From positions 62,001 to 126,000 of the forward strand of contig NZ_CP151636.1 in assembly GCF_038397745.1 (NCBI RefSeq): a DNA stretch of 64,000 bases, read 5' to 3'. This DNA is from Microbacterium sp. LWH11-1.2 (GTDB taxonomy: Bacteria > Actinomycetota > Actinomycetes > Actinomycetales > Microbacteriaceae). Within the stretch, counting starts at the first letter, position 1, and each line of letters opens with the position of its first letter. The position numbers and the translations under genes were made by a program. Shown one piece after another: positions 23,034-31,293 of this stretch. The notes beneath the pieces are model-generated. The model searched no databases and was not told the origin of the DNA. It saw only the letters and a program-made list of their open reading frames with translations.

Positions 23034-23468
23034 TCAGCTCCGCGTCAGCGCGTCCTCGGCGGCGACCCAGGCGAGCATCGCGCACTTGACCCTGGCCACG
23101 TACTTCGAGACCCCGCCGAGCGCGGCCGCGTCGCCCAGCAGCTCCTCGTCGGGCTCGATCTTCCCCCGCGAGCGCATGGCCTCGCGGAACGCCGCGATCC
23201 GGACCTCGAGCTGCTCGACCGAGAGACCCTCCGCGAGTTCGGCGAGCAGAGAGGCGGAGGCCTGCGAGATCGCGCAGCCGTGCCCCTCCCAGGCGATCGC
23301 CTCGACGGTCCCGTCGGCGGCGCGGTGCACCTGCAGGGTCACCTCATCCCCGCACGTCGGGTTCACCTGATGCGACTGCGCGGGGATCTCGTCACGCAGC
23401 CCGTACCCGTGCGGCGTGCGGGAATGGTCGAGGATCAGCTCCTGGTACAGATTCTGCAGATCGCTCAT
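23034..23468 (-). CDS. sufU: SufU zinc-containing Fe-S assembly/sulfurtransfer protein
   Basis: This 144-residue protein carries the three cysteines of the family (NPTCGDEV, GHGCAISQASAS, RVKCAMLAW) and the conserved HSRTPHGYG start region. SufU receives sulfur from SufS in Gram-positive bacteria. Its start overlaps the sufS stop by 4 bp (23465-23468), so the pair is co-translated. The SufBCD genes are not in this window. Confidence 0.96.
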   Translation of the reverse strand: MSDLQNLYQELILDHSRTPHGYGLRDEIPAQSHQVNPTCGDEVTLQVHRAADGTVEAIAWEGHGCAISQASASLLAELAEGLSVEQLEVRIAAFREAMRSRGKIEPDEELLGDAAALGGVSKYVARVKCAMLAWVAAEDALTRS

Positions 23469-24772
23469 GCGCCCCTCCGGAAGAAGTCGATCGCGCCGGC
23501 GACGCCGTCGATCACCGCGTCGACCTCGGCATCCGTCGTGTAGAGATAGGTGCTCGCCCGCGTCGACGAGGTGACGCCGAGGCGGCGATGCAGCGGCTGG
23601 GCGCAGTGGTGCCCGACGCGCACGGCGATGCCGAGGTCGTCGAGGTACTGGCCCACGTCGTGCGAGTGGATGCCGGCGACATCGAAGCTCGCGAGCCCGA
23701 CCCGCGGCAGATCGATGCCGGCGCCGAGGACGCGCACGCCGTCGATCGCGGCGAGTCCGTCGACGAGTCGCCGACCGAACGCCGCCTCATGGGCCGCGAT
23801 GCGCGGCATCCCGACAGCCGTCAGGTAGTCCACCGCGGCGGCGAGCGCGATCGCCTGCGAGACGCGCTGCGTTCCGGCCTCGAACCGCTGCGGCGGCGGA
23901 AGGTACTCGGCCTCGGTCGTGGTGACGGTGGTGATCATCGAGCCGCCGGTGAGGAACGGCGGCATGGCCTCCAGCAGCGCACGCCGACCGTACAGCGCGC
24001 CGATGCCCGTGGGGCCGAGCATCTTGTGGCCGGAGAGCACGGCGAAGTCGACGTCGAGCGCGCGCACGTCGAGAGGCAGATGCGGGGCCGACTGGCAGGC
24101 GTCGAGCAGAGTCAGCGCTCCGACCCCCCGGGCGAGCGCGACGAGCTGATCGACCGGATTGATCACGCCGAGCACGTTCGAGACGTGCGTGAACGCGACG
24201 AGCTTCGTGCGCTCCGTGATGAGGTCGGCCGCGACGTCGAGGCGGAGGGCGCCGTCGTCATCCAGCGGGATCACCCGGAGCGTCGCACCGGTGCGGGCGG
24301 CGAGCTCCTGCCACGGGATGAGGTTGGCGTGGTGCTCCATCTCGGTCGTGACGATCTCGTCGCCCTCGCGGAGACGCAGTCGTCCGGCCGCCGCTCCCCC
24401 GCGGCCGACGGACGCGTTCGACAGCGAGTAGGCCACCAGGTTGATCGCCTCGGTGGCATTCGAGGTCCAGACGATCTCATCGTCGTCGGCGCCCACGAAG
24501 TGCGCCACCGTGCTGCGGGCGTCCTCGAAGAGCTCGGTCGCCTCGGCGGCCAGGGTGTGAGCGCCGCGGTGCACGGCGGAGTTCATGGTCGTCGCGAACG
24601 CGCGCTCGGCATCCAGGACGGCGAGCGGCCGCTGCGAGGTCGCCCCCGAATCCAGATAGGCGAGCGGATGCCCCTGCACCTGCGTCTGCAGGATCGGGAA
24701 GTCCTCGCGGATGCGGCGGACCTCGGCCTCGCTCAGAGGGGCGATCACGTCGACTGCGGGCGAATTACTCAT
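23465..24772 (-). CDS. sufS: SufS cysteine desulfurase
   Basis: This 435-residue PLP enzyme of the class V aminotransferase fold begins its core with FPILQTQVQGHPLAYLDSGATSQRP. The PLP lysine lies in FAVLSGHKMLGPTGIGALYG, and the catalytic cysteine region near the C-terminus is RVGHHCAQPLHRRLG. It removes sulfur from cysteine for Fe-S assembly with the coupled SufU. Divergent from the ECF sigma gene. Confidence 0.96.
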   Translation of the reverse strand: MSNSPAVDVIAPLSEAEVRRIREDFPILQTQVQGHPLAYLDSGATSQRPLAVLDAERAFATTMNSAVHRGAHTLAAEATELFEDARSTVAHFVGADDDEIVWTSNATEAINLVAYSLSNASVGRGGAAAGRLRLREGDEIVTTEMEHHANLIPWQELAARTGATLRVIPLDDDGALRLDVAADLITERTKLVAFTHVSNVLGVINPVDQLVALARGVGALTLLDACQSAPHLPLDVRALDVDFAVLSGHKMLGPTGIGALYGRRALLEAMPPFLTGGSMITTVTTTEAEYLPPPQRFEAGTQRVSQAIALAAAVDYLTAVGMPRIAAHEAAFGRRLVDGLAAIDGVRVLGAGIDLPRVGLASFDVAGIHSHDVGQYLDDLGIAVRVGHHCAQPLHRRLGVTSSTRASTYLYTTDAEVDAVIDGVAGAIDFFRRGA

Positions 24773-24809
24773 CGTTCCAGTTTCCCACCTGACGGCGCGG
24801 ACGGGGCGA

Positions 24810-24836
24810 TGTCACAGATCCGAGAGTTGTCCGGTC
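24810..24836 (+). promoter_or_regulatory. ECF41-type promoter 1 (distal)
   Basis: TGTCACA (24810-24816), 16 bp, GGTC (24833-24836). This fits the published ECF41 consensus TGTCACA-N16-CGTC except for the first -10 base. It lies upstream of the ECF sigma gene and repeats with a 35-bp period as the next promoter. Confidence 0.65.
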
Positions 24837-24844
24837 ACAGCTGG

Positions 24845-24871
24845 TGTCACGGATCCGACCGCTGTCCGGTC
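24845..24871 (+). promoter_or_regulatory. ECF41-type promoter 2 (proximal)
   Basis: TGTCACG (24845-24851), 16 bp, GGTC (24868-24871), 62 bp before the sigma gene ATG. It shares GATCCG after the -35 and CCGGTC at the -10 with promoter 1. Confidence 0.65.
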
Positions 24872-24933
24872 GCAGCTGGAGACAGGTGCGTGCGCGACGG
24901 CGCGCGTACGATGACCACGAAGGGTGGAGCCGC

Positions 24934-25824
24934 ATGCAGCAGGAGCCGATCACCGAGCTGGACGACGCGATCGCCGTCTTCGATGCACACAGGCGGCGAC
25001 TCTTCGGCATCGCCTATCGGATGCTCGGCACCGTCTCGGATGCCGAGGACATGGTGCAGGAGACCTGGATCCGCTGGCAGAACACTGATCGCGCCGACAT
25101 CCGCGAACCCGCCGCCTTCCTCGCGACGATCACCACCCGGCTCTCCATCAACGCCCTGCAGTCCGCGCACTCGCGGCGCGAGACCTACATCGGTCCGTGG
25201 CTTCCGGAACCGGTCAACACCGACGACGACCCCGCTCTCGGGGCCGAGAAGGGCGAGGCCCTGCAGTACGCGGTGCTCATCCTGCTCGAGAAGCTCACCC
25301 CCACCGAGCGCGCGGCCTACGTGCTGCGCGAGGCCTTCGACTACCCCTACCCGCGGATCGCCGAGGTCATCTCGTCGACGGCGGTCAACGCCCGGCAGCT
25401 GGTGAGCCGCGCCCGCGGTCACCTCGCCTCGGCGCGGAAGGCCGAGGCGAGCAAGAGCGAGCAGCGCCGACTGCTCGAGGCCTTCCTCTCCGCCGCACAG
25501 CGCGGCGACGTGAGCGCCCTCGAATCGATCTTCGCCGCCGACGTGGTCAGCTACACCGACGGCAACGGGGTGAAGCTCGCCGCCCGGATCCCGATGTTCG
25601 GCCGCACGCGGGTCGCGAAGTTCACCGCCGCCTTCGCCGATCACTTCTGGACGGGGAAGACCATCGGCTGGGTCGAGGTGAACGGCCAACCTGCGGCGAC
25701 TCTCCTCGTCGACGGCGAGGTGACGACGCTGGTCACCGTCGTCACGGGAGAGGACGGCATCGAACAGGTGCTCTGGGTCATGGCTCCGGACAAGCTCGGC
25801 AACGCCGAGCTGGTTCGGGGATGA
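24934..25824 (+). CDS. sigJ: ECF41-group RNA polymerase sigma factor (SigJ-type)
   Basis: This 296-residue protein has sigma region 2 (residues ~15-80, RRLFGIAYRMLGTVSDAEDMVQETWIRW) and the ECF41 linker motif WLPEP (89-93). Region 4 spans ~105-165 (LTPTERAAYVLREAFDYPYPRIAEVISSTAVNARQLVSRAR), and a SnoaL/NTF2-like C-terminal extension runs from ~175. The extension has DGNGVK (209-214) and APDKL (284-288), variants of the ECF41 motifs DGGGK and NPDKL. In this group the extension replaces a separate anti-sigma factor and tunes activity. GTGGAG precedes ATG 24934. It overlaps the next gene by 4 bp and is probably autoregulated through two upstream promoters. Confidence 0.93.
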   Translation: MQQEPITELDDAIAVFDAHRRRLFGIAYRMLGTVSDAEDMVQETWIRWQNTDRADIREPAAFLATITTRLSINALQSAHSRRETYIGPWLPEPVNTDDDPALGAEKGEALQYAVLILLEKLTPTERAAYVLREAFDYPYPRIAEVISSTAVNARQLVSRARGHLASARKAEASKSEQRRLLEAFLSAAQRGDVSALESIFAADVVSYTDGNGVKLAARIPMFGRTRVAKFTAAFADHFWTGKTIGWVEVNGQPAATLLVDGEVTTLVTVVTGEDGIEQVLWVMAPDKLGNAELVRG

Positions 25825-26201
25825 CGACACGTCCGTCTCGGTGGTGGCGACGACGACGTGAGAGCGTGCAGGACGCGGAGCTCGTCGCTGCGCTCGCGAC
25901 CGCGATGATCGTCAAGGATGCGGCCGGGATCCGGAGGCTGCTCGACGCCGAGGTGACGATGGTCGTCGACGGCGGTCCGCTCGACCTCGGCGGCGAGCTG
26001 ATCGGTCGCGACGTCGCGGCGGTCGAGCTGCTGTCGTATCCGCCCGACCTCGCGGTCGTGGGCATCAACGGCGCACCGGGCATCGTGGCGCGGCGCGACG
26101 GCGAGGTCGTCGCGACCGTCAGCGCGGTCGCACGGCGCGGGCTCATCGTGACGCTGTGGTCGGTCCGCAACCCGGACAAGCTGCGGCACTGGGATTCCTG
26201 A
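25821..26201 (+). CDS. free-standing SnoaL-like protein resembling the ECF41 C-terminal domain
   Basis: This 126-residue protein is coupled to the sigma gene by ATGA. After a basic N-terminus (RWWRRRR), it has an NTF2-like layout: KDAAGIRRLLDAEVTMVVDGG (DGG at 50-52) and a C-terminal NPDKL (117-121). These are the two motifs of the ECF41 extension, here without any sigma domains. It could be a duplicated regulatory domain that competes with or modulates the sigma factor, or it could bind a small ligand. The motif match is seen in the sequence; the regulatory role is inference. Confidence 0.8.
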   Translation: MTTRPSRWWRRRRESVQDAELVAALATAMIVKDAAGIRRLLDAEVTMVVDGGPLDLGGELIGRDVAAVELLSYPPDLAVVGINGAPGIVARRDGEVVATVSAVARRGLIVTLWSVRNPDKLRHWDS

Positions 26202-26219
26202 GCAGAGTCGGCGCGCACC

Positions 26220-26246
26220 CGTCACAATCGCGGGTGCCGCGCGGAC
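26220..26246 (+). promoter_or_regulatory. weak ECF41-like promoter
   Basis: CGTCACA (26220-26226), 16 bp, GGAC (26243-26246), upstream of the first epimerase-like gene. It deviates at one -35 and one -10 base from the promoters before sigJ. Confidence 0.35.
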
Positions 26247-26300
26247 CTAGCTGTGGGGCGACATCACTCTCATCGCATCCGCGCCCCAGAGGGAGTCACC

Positions 26301-27053
26301 ATGAACATCGTCGTCATCGGCGGAACAGGGCTCATCGGCGCCCGCGTCGTGCAGCAGCTCCGCATGCAGGGTCACCAGGCGCTGGCCGCGGCGCGCGCGA
26401 CCGGGGTGAATTCGTTCACCGGGGAAGGCCTCGCCGACGCGCTCGAGGGTGCGGAGACGCTCATCGACGTCTCCAACTCCTCGTACACCGACCCGGCGGG
26501 AGCTCTGGAGTTCTTCTACGGCTCGACTCTGAACCTGCTGAGCTACGGTGCGGCTGCCGGCATCCGTCATCATGTCGCGCTCTCGGTGGTCGGAACCGAC
26601 CGCCTCTCGCGCGCCGAGGGCGGCTACTTCCGGGCGAAGGAGCTGCAGGAGCAGCTGATCCGCGACTCCGGCCGGGAGTACTCGATCGTCCACGCCACGC
26701 AGTTCTACGAGTTCATCCGGAGCATCACGGACGCCGCGACGATCCACGACACCGCCCGCCTCGCCGACGCGCTCATCCGACCGATGGCGGCCGACGACGT
26801 CGCCGCGGCCGTGGTCGCGACGGCGCTCGACGCACCCCGCAACGGCATGATCGAGTTCGGCGGGCCGGAGGAGCACGCGATCGCCGATCTCGCACAGCGC
26901 GAGCTGCGCTTCCGACACGACGAGCGCGAGATCGTCGCCGACCCCCTGGCGACCTACTTCGGTGCTGCCCTGGCGCCGCGCGACCTCCTCCCCGGCGCCC
27001 ACGCGACCCTCTCGACGCGGACCTTCCACGACTGGCAGGTCGGCAGGGGCTGA
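26301..27053 (+). CDS. NAD(P)-binding epimerase/NmrA-like oxidoreductase 1
   Basis: This 250-residue atypical SDR has IGGTGLIGARVV at the N-terminus and no clear YxxxK catalytic pair in the usual context. HVALSVVGTDR, GYFRAKELQEQLI and SIVHATQFYEF are shared with the second copy at 27144-27905. Genes for carboxymuconolactone decarboxylases, oxidoreductases and epimerases (COE) are the usual partners of ECF41 sigma factors, so this is a likely regulon member. GGGAG precedes ATG 26301. Confidence 0.9.
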   Translation: MNIVVIGGTGLIGARVVQQLRMQGHQALAAARATGVNSFTGEGLADALEGAETLIDVSNSSYTDPAGALEFFYGSTLNLLSYGAAAGIRHHVALSVVGTDRLSRAEGGYFRAKELQEQLIRDSGREYSIVHATQFYEFIRSITDAATIHDTARLADALIRPMAADDVAAAVVATALDAPRNGMIEFGGPEEHAIADLAQRELRFRHDEREIVADPLATYFGAALAPRDLLPGAHATLSTRTFHDWQVGRG

Positions 27054-27093
27054 CGTCCCCGCACGGGACCAGTCGAAGTGCGGGAAGCATGCA

Positions 27094-27129
27094 GAAGGGG
27101 CCGGGATCCATCAGGATCCCGGCCCCTTC
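27094..27129. terminator. bidirectional terminator between convergent epimerase-like genes
   Basis: A perfect 16-bp stem GAAGGGGCCGGGATCC / GGATCCCGGCCCCTTC with loop ATCA lies in the gap between two convergent genes. Confidence 0.75.
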
Positions 27130-27143
27130 GTCGTGGAGAGCTG

Positions 27144-27905
27144 TCAGCGCGTGGGCGGCGGATTCAGCGGCAGCCAGTCGGCGAAGCGCGTCTCGAAGAT
27201 CTGCGCCCCGGAGCCCGGGAGCAGCATCTCGGTCGTGAGCCGCTCGCCGAAGTAGGTCGCGTCGGGGTCGACCACCACCGGTCGCGGGTCTTCGCGGAAC
27301 GTCAGTCCGGTCCGCACGAAGTCCGCCAGGGTGAACTGCTCGGGACCGGCGACCTCGGTGATCCCGCCCGTCGGCGACCCGACGGTGGCGCGGGCGACGG
27401 CCGTCGCGACGTCGTCCGCGGCCATGGGCTGGATGAGAGCCGAGGAGAGGCGCACCTCGTCGCCCACGGTCGCGCTTCCGGCGATCGCGCCGACGAACTC
27501 GAAGAACTGCGTGGCATGGACGATCGAGTATGGGATCCCCGAGTCCGCGATCAGGCGCTCCTGCTCGACCTTGGCGCGCATGTATCCGCTGTCGGTCATG
27601 CGCTCCGCTCCGACCACCGAGAGCGCGACATAGTGACCGACGCCTGCCTCCGACGCGAACCGGGTGATGTTGCCCGTCGCCGTGGTGAAGAAGGCGAGAA
27701 CATCGGCGTCGGCGAAGGACGGCGAGTTCGACACGTCGAGCACCGCCGATGCGCCGGCGAGAGCCTCGGCGAGCCCGGCTCCGGTGAGCGTGTCGACTCC
27801 GGTGTTGGGCGATGCGGCGACGGCCTCGTGTCCGTGTTCGGCGAGCAGTCGGACGACCTTGGATCCGATCAGACCGGTGCCTCCGATGACGACGATCTTC
27901 GACAT
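27144..27905 (-). CDS. NAD(P)-binding epimerase/NmrA-like oxidoreductase 2
   Basis: This 253-residue paralogue of the protein at 26301-27053 (IGGTGLIGSKVVRLLAEHGH, HYVALSVVGAERM, GYMRAKVEQERLI, SIVHATQFFEF) probably arose by inverted duplication. ATG 27905 is preceded by GGAAGGAA. A near-consensus ECF41-type promoter on the same strand lies 52 bp upstream, so it should respond to the SigJ-type factor. Substrate unknown. Confidence 0.92.
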   Translation of the reverse strand: MSKIVVIGGTGLIGSKVVRLLAEHGHEAVAASPNTGVDTLTGAGLAEALAGASAVLDVSNSPSFADADVLAFFTTATGNITRFASEAGVGHYVALSVVGAERMTDSGYMRAKVEQERLIADSGIPYSIVHATQFFEFVGAIAGSATVGDEVRLSSALIQPMAADDVATAVARATVGSPTGGITEVAGPEQFTLADFVRTGLTFREDPRPVVVDPDATYFGERLTTEMLLPGSGAQIFETRFADWLPLNPPPTR

Positions 27906-27956
27906 GGGATTCCTTCCGTGAAGGGGGGCGCCGAATGCGCCCGCTCTGTCGGCTAT

Positions 27957-27983
27957 GACCGGGCACCTCGACGATCCGTGACA
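27957..27983 (-). promoter_or_regulatory. ECF41-type promoter of epimerase 2
   Basis: Read on the minus strand: TGTCACG (27983-27977), 16 bp, GGTC (27960-27957). The GATC after the -35 and the CCGGTC at the -10 match both promoters before sigJ. Confidence 0.65.
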
Positions 27984-27996
27984 GTAAGCTCGCACC

Positions 27997-28644
27997 ATGT
28001 TCAGCGCCGAGACCCTCGTGACCTTCATCATCGCGGCCTTCGTCATGGTCGTCATCCCCGGTCCGACCGTGCTGTTCACGATCGGGCGCGCGATGGCGCT
28101 GGGGCGCCTGGGCGGCTTCCTCAGCATCCTCGGCACGGCCGTCGGCTCGATCGTGCTCGTGGTGGCCGTCGCCCTGGGTGTCGGCACCGTGGTCGCGCAG
28201 TCGGCGGTGCTGTTCACGATCGTGAAGGTCCTCGGCGCCGGGTACCTGGTGTTCCTCGGCATCCAGGCGATCAGGCACCGGAAGGACGCGGCGAGCGCGA
28301 TGTCGGGTGCGCAGCCGCAGCGCTCGCGTCCGCGGCTGCTTCTCGAGGGCTTCGTGGTCGGCGTCACGAACCCGAAGTCGATCGCCTTCTTCCTGGCGAT
28401 CCTCCCTCAGTTCGTCGACCTGCACGCCGGCTCCGTCCCGGCGCAGCTCTTCGTGCTCGGGGTGATCGTCGTGACGATCGGCGTCGCCTGCGATGCCGTC
28501 TGGGTGCTTCTGGCCAGCGCGGCACGCGACTGGTTCGGACGGTCCCCGCGCCGGATCGAGGCGATGGGCGCGACGGGTGGGGCCCTCATGATCGGCCTCG
28601 GCGCCTTCCTCCTCGTCTGGAGCGAGAAGCCGGCGACCACCTGA
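27997..28644 (+). CDS. LysE-family amino-acid/metabolite exporter
   Basis: This 215-residue membrane protein has six predicted helices and the family signature VMVVIPGPTVLFTIGRAMALGRLGGFLSILGTAVGS, plus VGVTNPKSIAFFLAILPQF in the second half. LysE/RhtB proteins export amino acids or related small molecules. Divergent from epimerase 2 with a 91-bp gap that holds the ECF41 promoter. No strong ribosome-binding site. Confidence 0.92.
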   Translation: MFSAETLVTFIIAAFVMVVIPGPTVLFTIGRAMALGRLGGFLSILGTAVGSIVLVVAVALGVGTVVAQSAVLFTIVKVLGAGYLVFLGIQAIRHRKDAASAMSGAQPQRSRPRLLLEGFVVGVTNPKSIAFFLAILPQFVDLHAGSVPAQLFVLGVIVVTIGVACDAVWVLLASAARDWFGRSPRRIEAMGATGGALMIGLGAFLLVWSEKPATT

Positions 28645-28657
28645 TCCCCGTGTGCGA

Positions 28658-29458
28658 CTACATCCGCGCGTAGCGCGAGCGTGCGATGCAGAAGAGCCCG
28701 TAGACGGCGAGCCCCACGCCCACCGCGCAGAGGATCGCCGGTCCGAGCGGGAGTGCGACCAGACTGCGCAGGGCACCGTCGAGACCCGCCGACTTCTCGG
28801 GGTCGTTCGTGAACGCGGCGACCACGAACAGCACGCCGGTCACCGCCACCGCGATGCCCTTGGCGATGTAGCCCACCACTCCGAAGGTCACGATGCCGCC
28901 GCGCTCGGCACCGGAGGGCAGATCGAGCAGCTTCTCGAAACCGCGCGTGAAGCCGCTCACGACGAACCCGACGCCCACCCCGCTCACGGTGAGTCCGATG
29001 ATGACGAGCACGACGACGCCGGCGGGTGCCGCGAGCATCACCTCGCTGAGGGTCTGCGAGGCCTTCTCGGAGGAGACCCGGCCGCCGAACGCGACGATGA
29101 GGGCCATCCCGGCGATGACGAGATAGGCGAGGGCGATGCCGAAGAACTTGACCCGCTTGCCCCACTTCTTCGTGTCCGCCGGGTCGGAGGCGAGGAAGGC
29201 GCTCGCGATCTGCCACCCGGCGAGGCCGATGAGCCCCGCCGCGATCACACCCAGCAGCAGCCCACCGACGGGACTCAGCCGCACCTGCTCCATGGCGCCG
29301 TCCTGGTCGGCGTCGCCGCCGGCGCCCACGGCGAGCGAGACGGCGAGGCATCCGATGATGATGTGGATGACCCCGACGATGACGAAGCCGACACGAGCGA
29401 TCCGGCGGAACCCGTCGGAGCGCTGGGCCGCGCGCGCGGCGTCTTTGGCGGTGGTCAT
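28658..29458 (-). CDS. DUF1206-type membrane protein
   Basis: This 266-residue protein has six hydrophobic helices arranged as three repeated pairs, each starting with an F/Y-G-x-x-A/G-R-type loop (RIARVGFVIVGVIHI, KRVKFFGIALAYLVIAG, GGIVTFGVVGYIAKGIAV). This three-fold repeat is typical of DUF1206. Function unknown. The stop lies 13 bp from the convergent lysE-like gene. Confidence 0.88.
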   Translation of the reverse strand: MTTAKDAARAAQRSDGFRRIARVGFVIVGVIHIIIGCLAVSLAVGAGGDADQDGAMEQVRLSPVGGLLLGVIAAGLIGLAGWQIASAFLASDPADTKKWGKRVKFFGIALAYLVIAGMALIVAFGGRVSSEKASQTLSEVMLAAPAGVVVLVIIGLTVSGVGVGFVVSGFTRGFEKLLDLPSGAERGGIVTFGVVGYIAKGIAVAVTGVLFVVAAFTNDPEKSAGLDGALRSLVALPLGPAILCAVGVGLAVYGLFCIARSRYARM

Positions 29459-29519
29459 CGCTGCAGACTACGCCGGTCGTGGGCGGGGTGCCGAGGGGGT
29501 TGCCTTCCTCGCCACCGGC

Positions 29520-30170
29520 TCACTCGCCCGCCGATCCGTCGATTCTCACCACCGGCTGCCGCAGGATCGTGCGCAGCTTCGACGGCTCGACGCGACGCAT
29601 GTCGCTCAGATAGATCTCGTGATGCAGCCCGGTCATCTCCAGCCCGTTCTCGGGGATGAAGCGATGGTGCAGGTCGTCGAGCACCGGTCCCTCGTCGTCG
29701 AACGGTCCGACATGCAGCGTCTGCACGCTCAGCCCCTCGGCGAGCGTCTCGAGGCGCACCGACGGGAGCGCGGGTGACGGCTGCTCCTTCTTCTTGACCG
29801 CCTTCGTCTCGACGCTCGCGACCGCATCGGCGAACATCTCGGGGGTGACGTGGTCGGGGACCATGATCATGAGGGTCCAGAACCAGGCCGACTTGTCGCG
29901 CTGCGAGGTGAACGACTCCATGTCGGGCGCATGCCAGAGCCCTTCGAGCGGCATCACCACGGTGTCGATGCCGAGCTTCTCGCGACTCGCGAACTTCAGG
30001 GTATAGGCCAGGGGGAACAGCGCCGTCACGGCATCCCGATACGCCTGCGCCGTGTTGGGATCGCCGGTGCCGTCGACCATCAGATACTGCAGGGGCGGCA
30101 CCTCGACCAGGCGGATCACGCCGCGCTTCGCCTGATACGCGTCGAGTGTCTTCTTGGGATCGATCGCCAT
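29520..30170 (-). CDS. GyrI-like small-molecule-binding domain protein
   Basis: This 216-residue stand-alone protein starts MAIDPKKTLDAYQAKRGVIRLVEVPPLQYLMVDGTGDPN and contains WTLMIMVPDHVTPEMF and LHHEIYLSDMRRVEPSKLRTILRQPV, as in actinobacterial GyrI-like domain proteins. Such domains bind small amphipathic ligands. GGAGG precedes ATG 30170. It follows an AraC regulator that has a GyrI-like effector domain of its own. Confidence 0.88.
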   Translation of the reverse strand: MAIDPKKTLDAYQAKRGVIRLVEVPPLQYLMVDGTGDPNTAQAYRDAVTALFPLAYTLKFASREKLGIDTVVMPLEGLWHAPDMESFTSQRDKSAWFWTLMIMVPDHVTPEMFADAVASVETKAVKKKEQPSPALPSVRLETLAEGLSVQTLHVGPFDDEGPVLDDLHHRFIPENGLEMTGLHHEIYLSDMRRVEPSKLRTILRQPVVRIDGSAGE

Positions 30171-30264
30171 GGCACGCCTCCGTGTTCGTGCCACCAGTGT
30201 GGCAGGGCCCGCCGACATCGGGCCGGGGACCGCGGTGATCGCGCTCCCCGGCCCGGCCGGGTGC

Positions 30265-31128
30265 TCAGCCCTGCTCGACCGGCAGCCAGAGCTCGCAGGA
30301 CGCGGTCGTCCCGGTGAACTCCAGATACCGGACGATCGACGGACCGGGCCGCAGCCGCCAGGGGTTCGACGGGAACCACTCGGTCGCCGTCGCCGCCCAC
30401 AGGTTCTGCAGCGTCTCGGGGAACGGGCCGCTCGACGCGAAGACCGCCCACGCACCCGCCTCGAGGCGGATGGCGTCGAGGTCGTCGGGCACCGGCGTCG
30501 ACGCCTGCAGGGCGACCCCGTGCAGGTACGTGAGCATGCTGCCCTCCGGCGCGTCGGGCTCGACATCGGCGGTCACCGCCAGGATGCCGCTCGGCTCGGC
30601 GTCGCCGAGCGCCTTGAGGCGAGCGTGCTCGCTCGGCGGGATGGCGGCGATGTGCTGCTGGATGTGAGGGTTGACGCCCTCGTGGATGAGCGGGACCTCG
30701 GCCGAATGACCGGCGAGGACGAGCTCGGGCTGCTGCGTGATGGTGACATCCATCGGGGTTCTCCCTTCGACGCTCAGGCGGAACCGGAGCGTGGGTTGTG
30801 TGCGGAGAGGACCCCCGTCTCGACGCGCATCGGTCGGGCCGATCCCGTGCACGGCGCGGAACGCGCGGCCGAACGCCTCGATCGAGCCGTAGCCGTGGCG
30901 CACCGCCACATCCAGGATGTTCGCGGCGCCGGCCACGAGTTCGGCGCCGGCCAGCGTCATCCGCCGCCGACGCACGTACTCCGAGAGCGGCATCCCCGCC
31001 AGTGCCGAGAACATCCGACGCAGGTGGTACTCGGTCGTGCCGTGCTCGCGGGCGAACCCGACGACGTCGATCTCCTCGCTCGCATCGGCGTCGACGAGAT
31101 CGATCAGGGCATTGAGCGTGCCGATCAT
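30265..31128 (-). CDS. AraC-family regulator with GyrI-like effector domain
   Basis: This 287-residue protein has an N-terminal AraC-type double HTH (residues ~1-100: FAREHGTTEYHLRRMFSALAGMPLSEYVRRRRM and ILDVAVRHGYGSIEAFGRAFRAVHGIGPTDAR). A C-terminal GyrI/BmrR-type ligand domain (from ~125, TITQQPELVLAGHSAEVP...WFPSNPWRLRPGPSIVRYLEFT) follows. AAAGGAGG precedes the start. It probably controls itself and the following GyrI-like gene. Confidence 0.93.
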   Translation of the reverse strand: MIGTLNALIDLVDADASEEIDVVGFAREHGTTEYHLRRMFSALAGMPLSEYVRRRRMTLAGAELVAGAANILDVAVRHGYGSIEAFGRAFRAVHGIGPTDARRDGGPLRTQPTLRFRLSVEGRTPMDVTITQQPELVLAGHSAEVPLIHEGVNPHIQQHIAAIPPSEHARLKALGDAEPSGILAVTADVEPDAPEGSMLTYLHGVALQASTPVPDDLDAIRLEAGAWAVFASSGPFPETLQNLWAATATEWFPSNPWRLRPGPSIVRYLEFTGTTASCELWLPVEQG

Positions 31129-31293
31129 GAGGTCCTCCTTTCCTCACCATCGTCGGTGCCGGACGCACCTCGTCACCCGATCATTCTGGTCGGATCCGAT
31201 CGGCCAGGGCATTCATCACACTCGATCAGCCAACTGTGAACAAGGGACGGCTAATGTTGATGTTCCTGGGGAAAACGGCGAAGGCGAAGCAAC

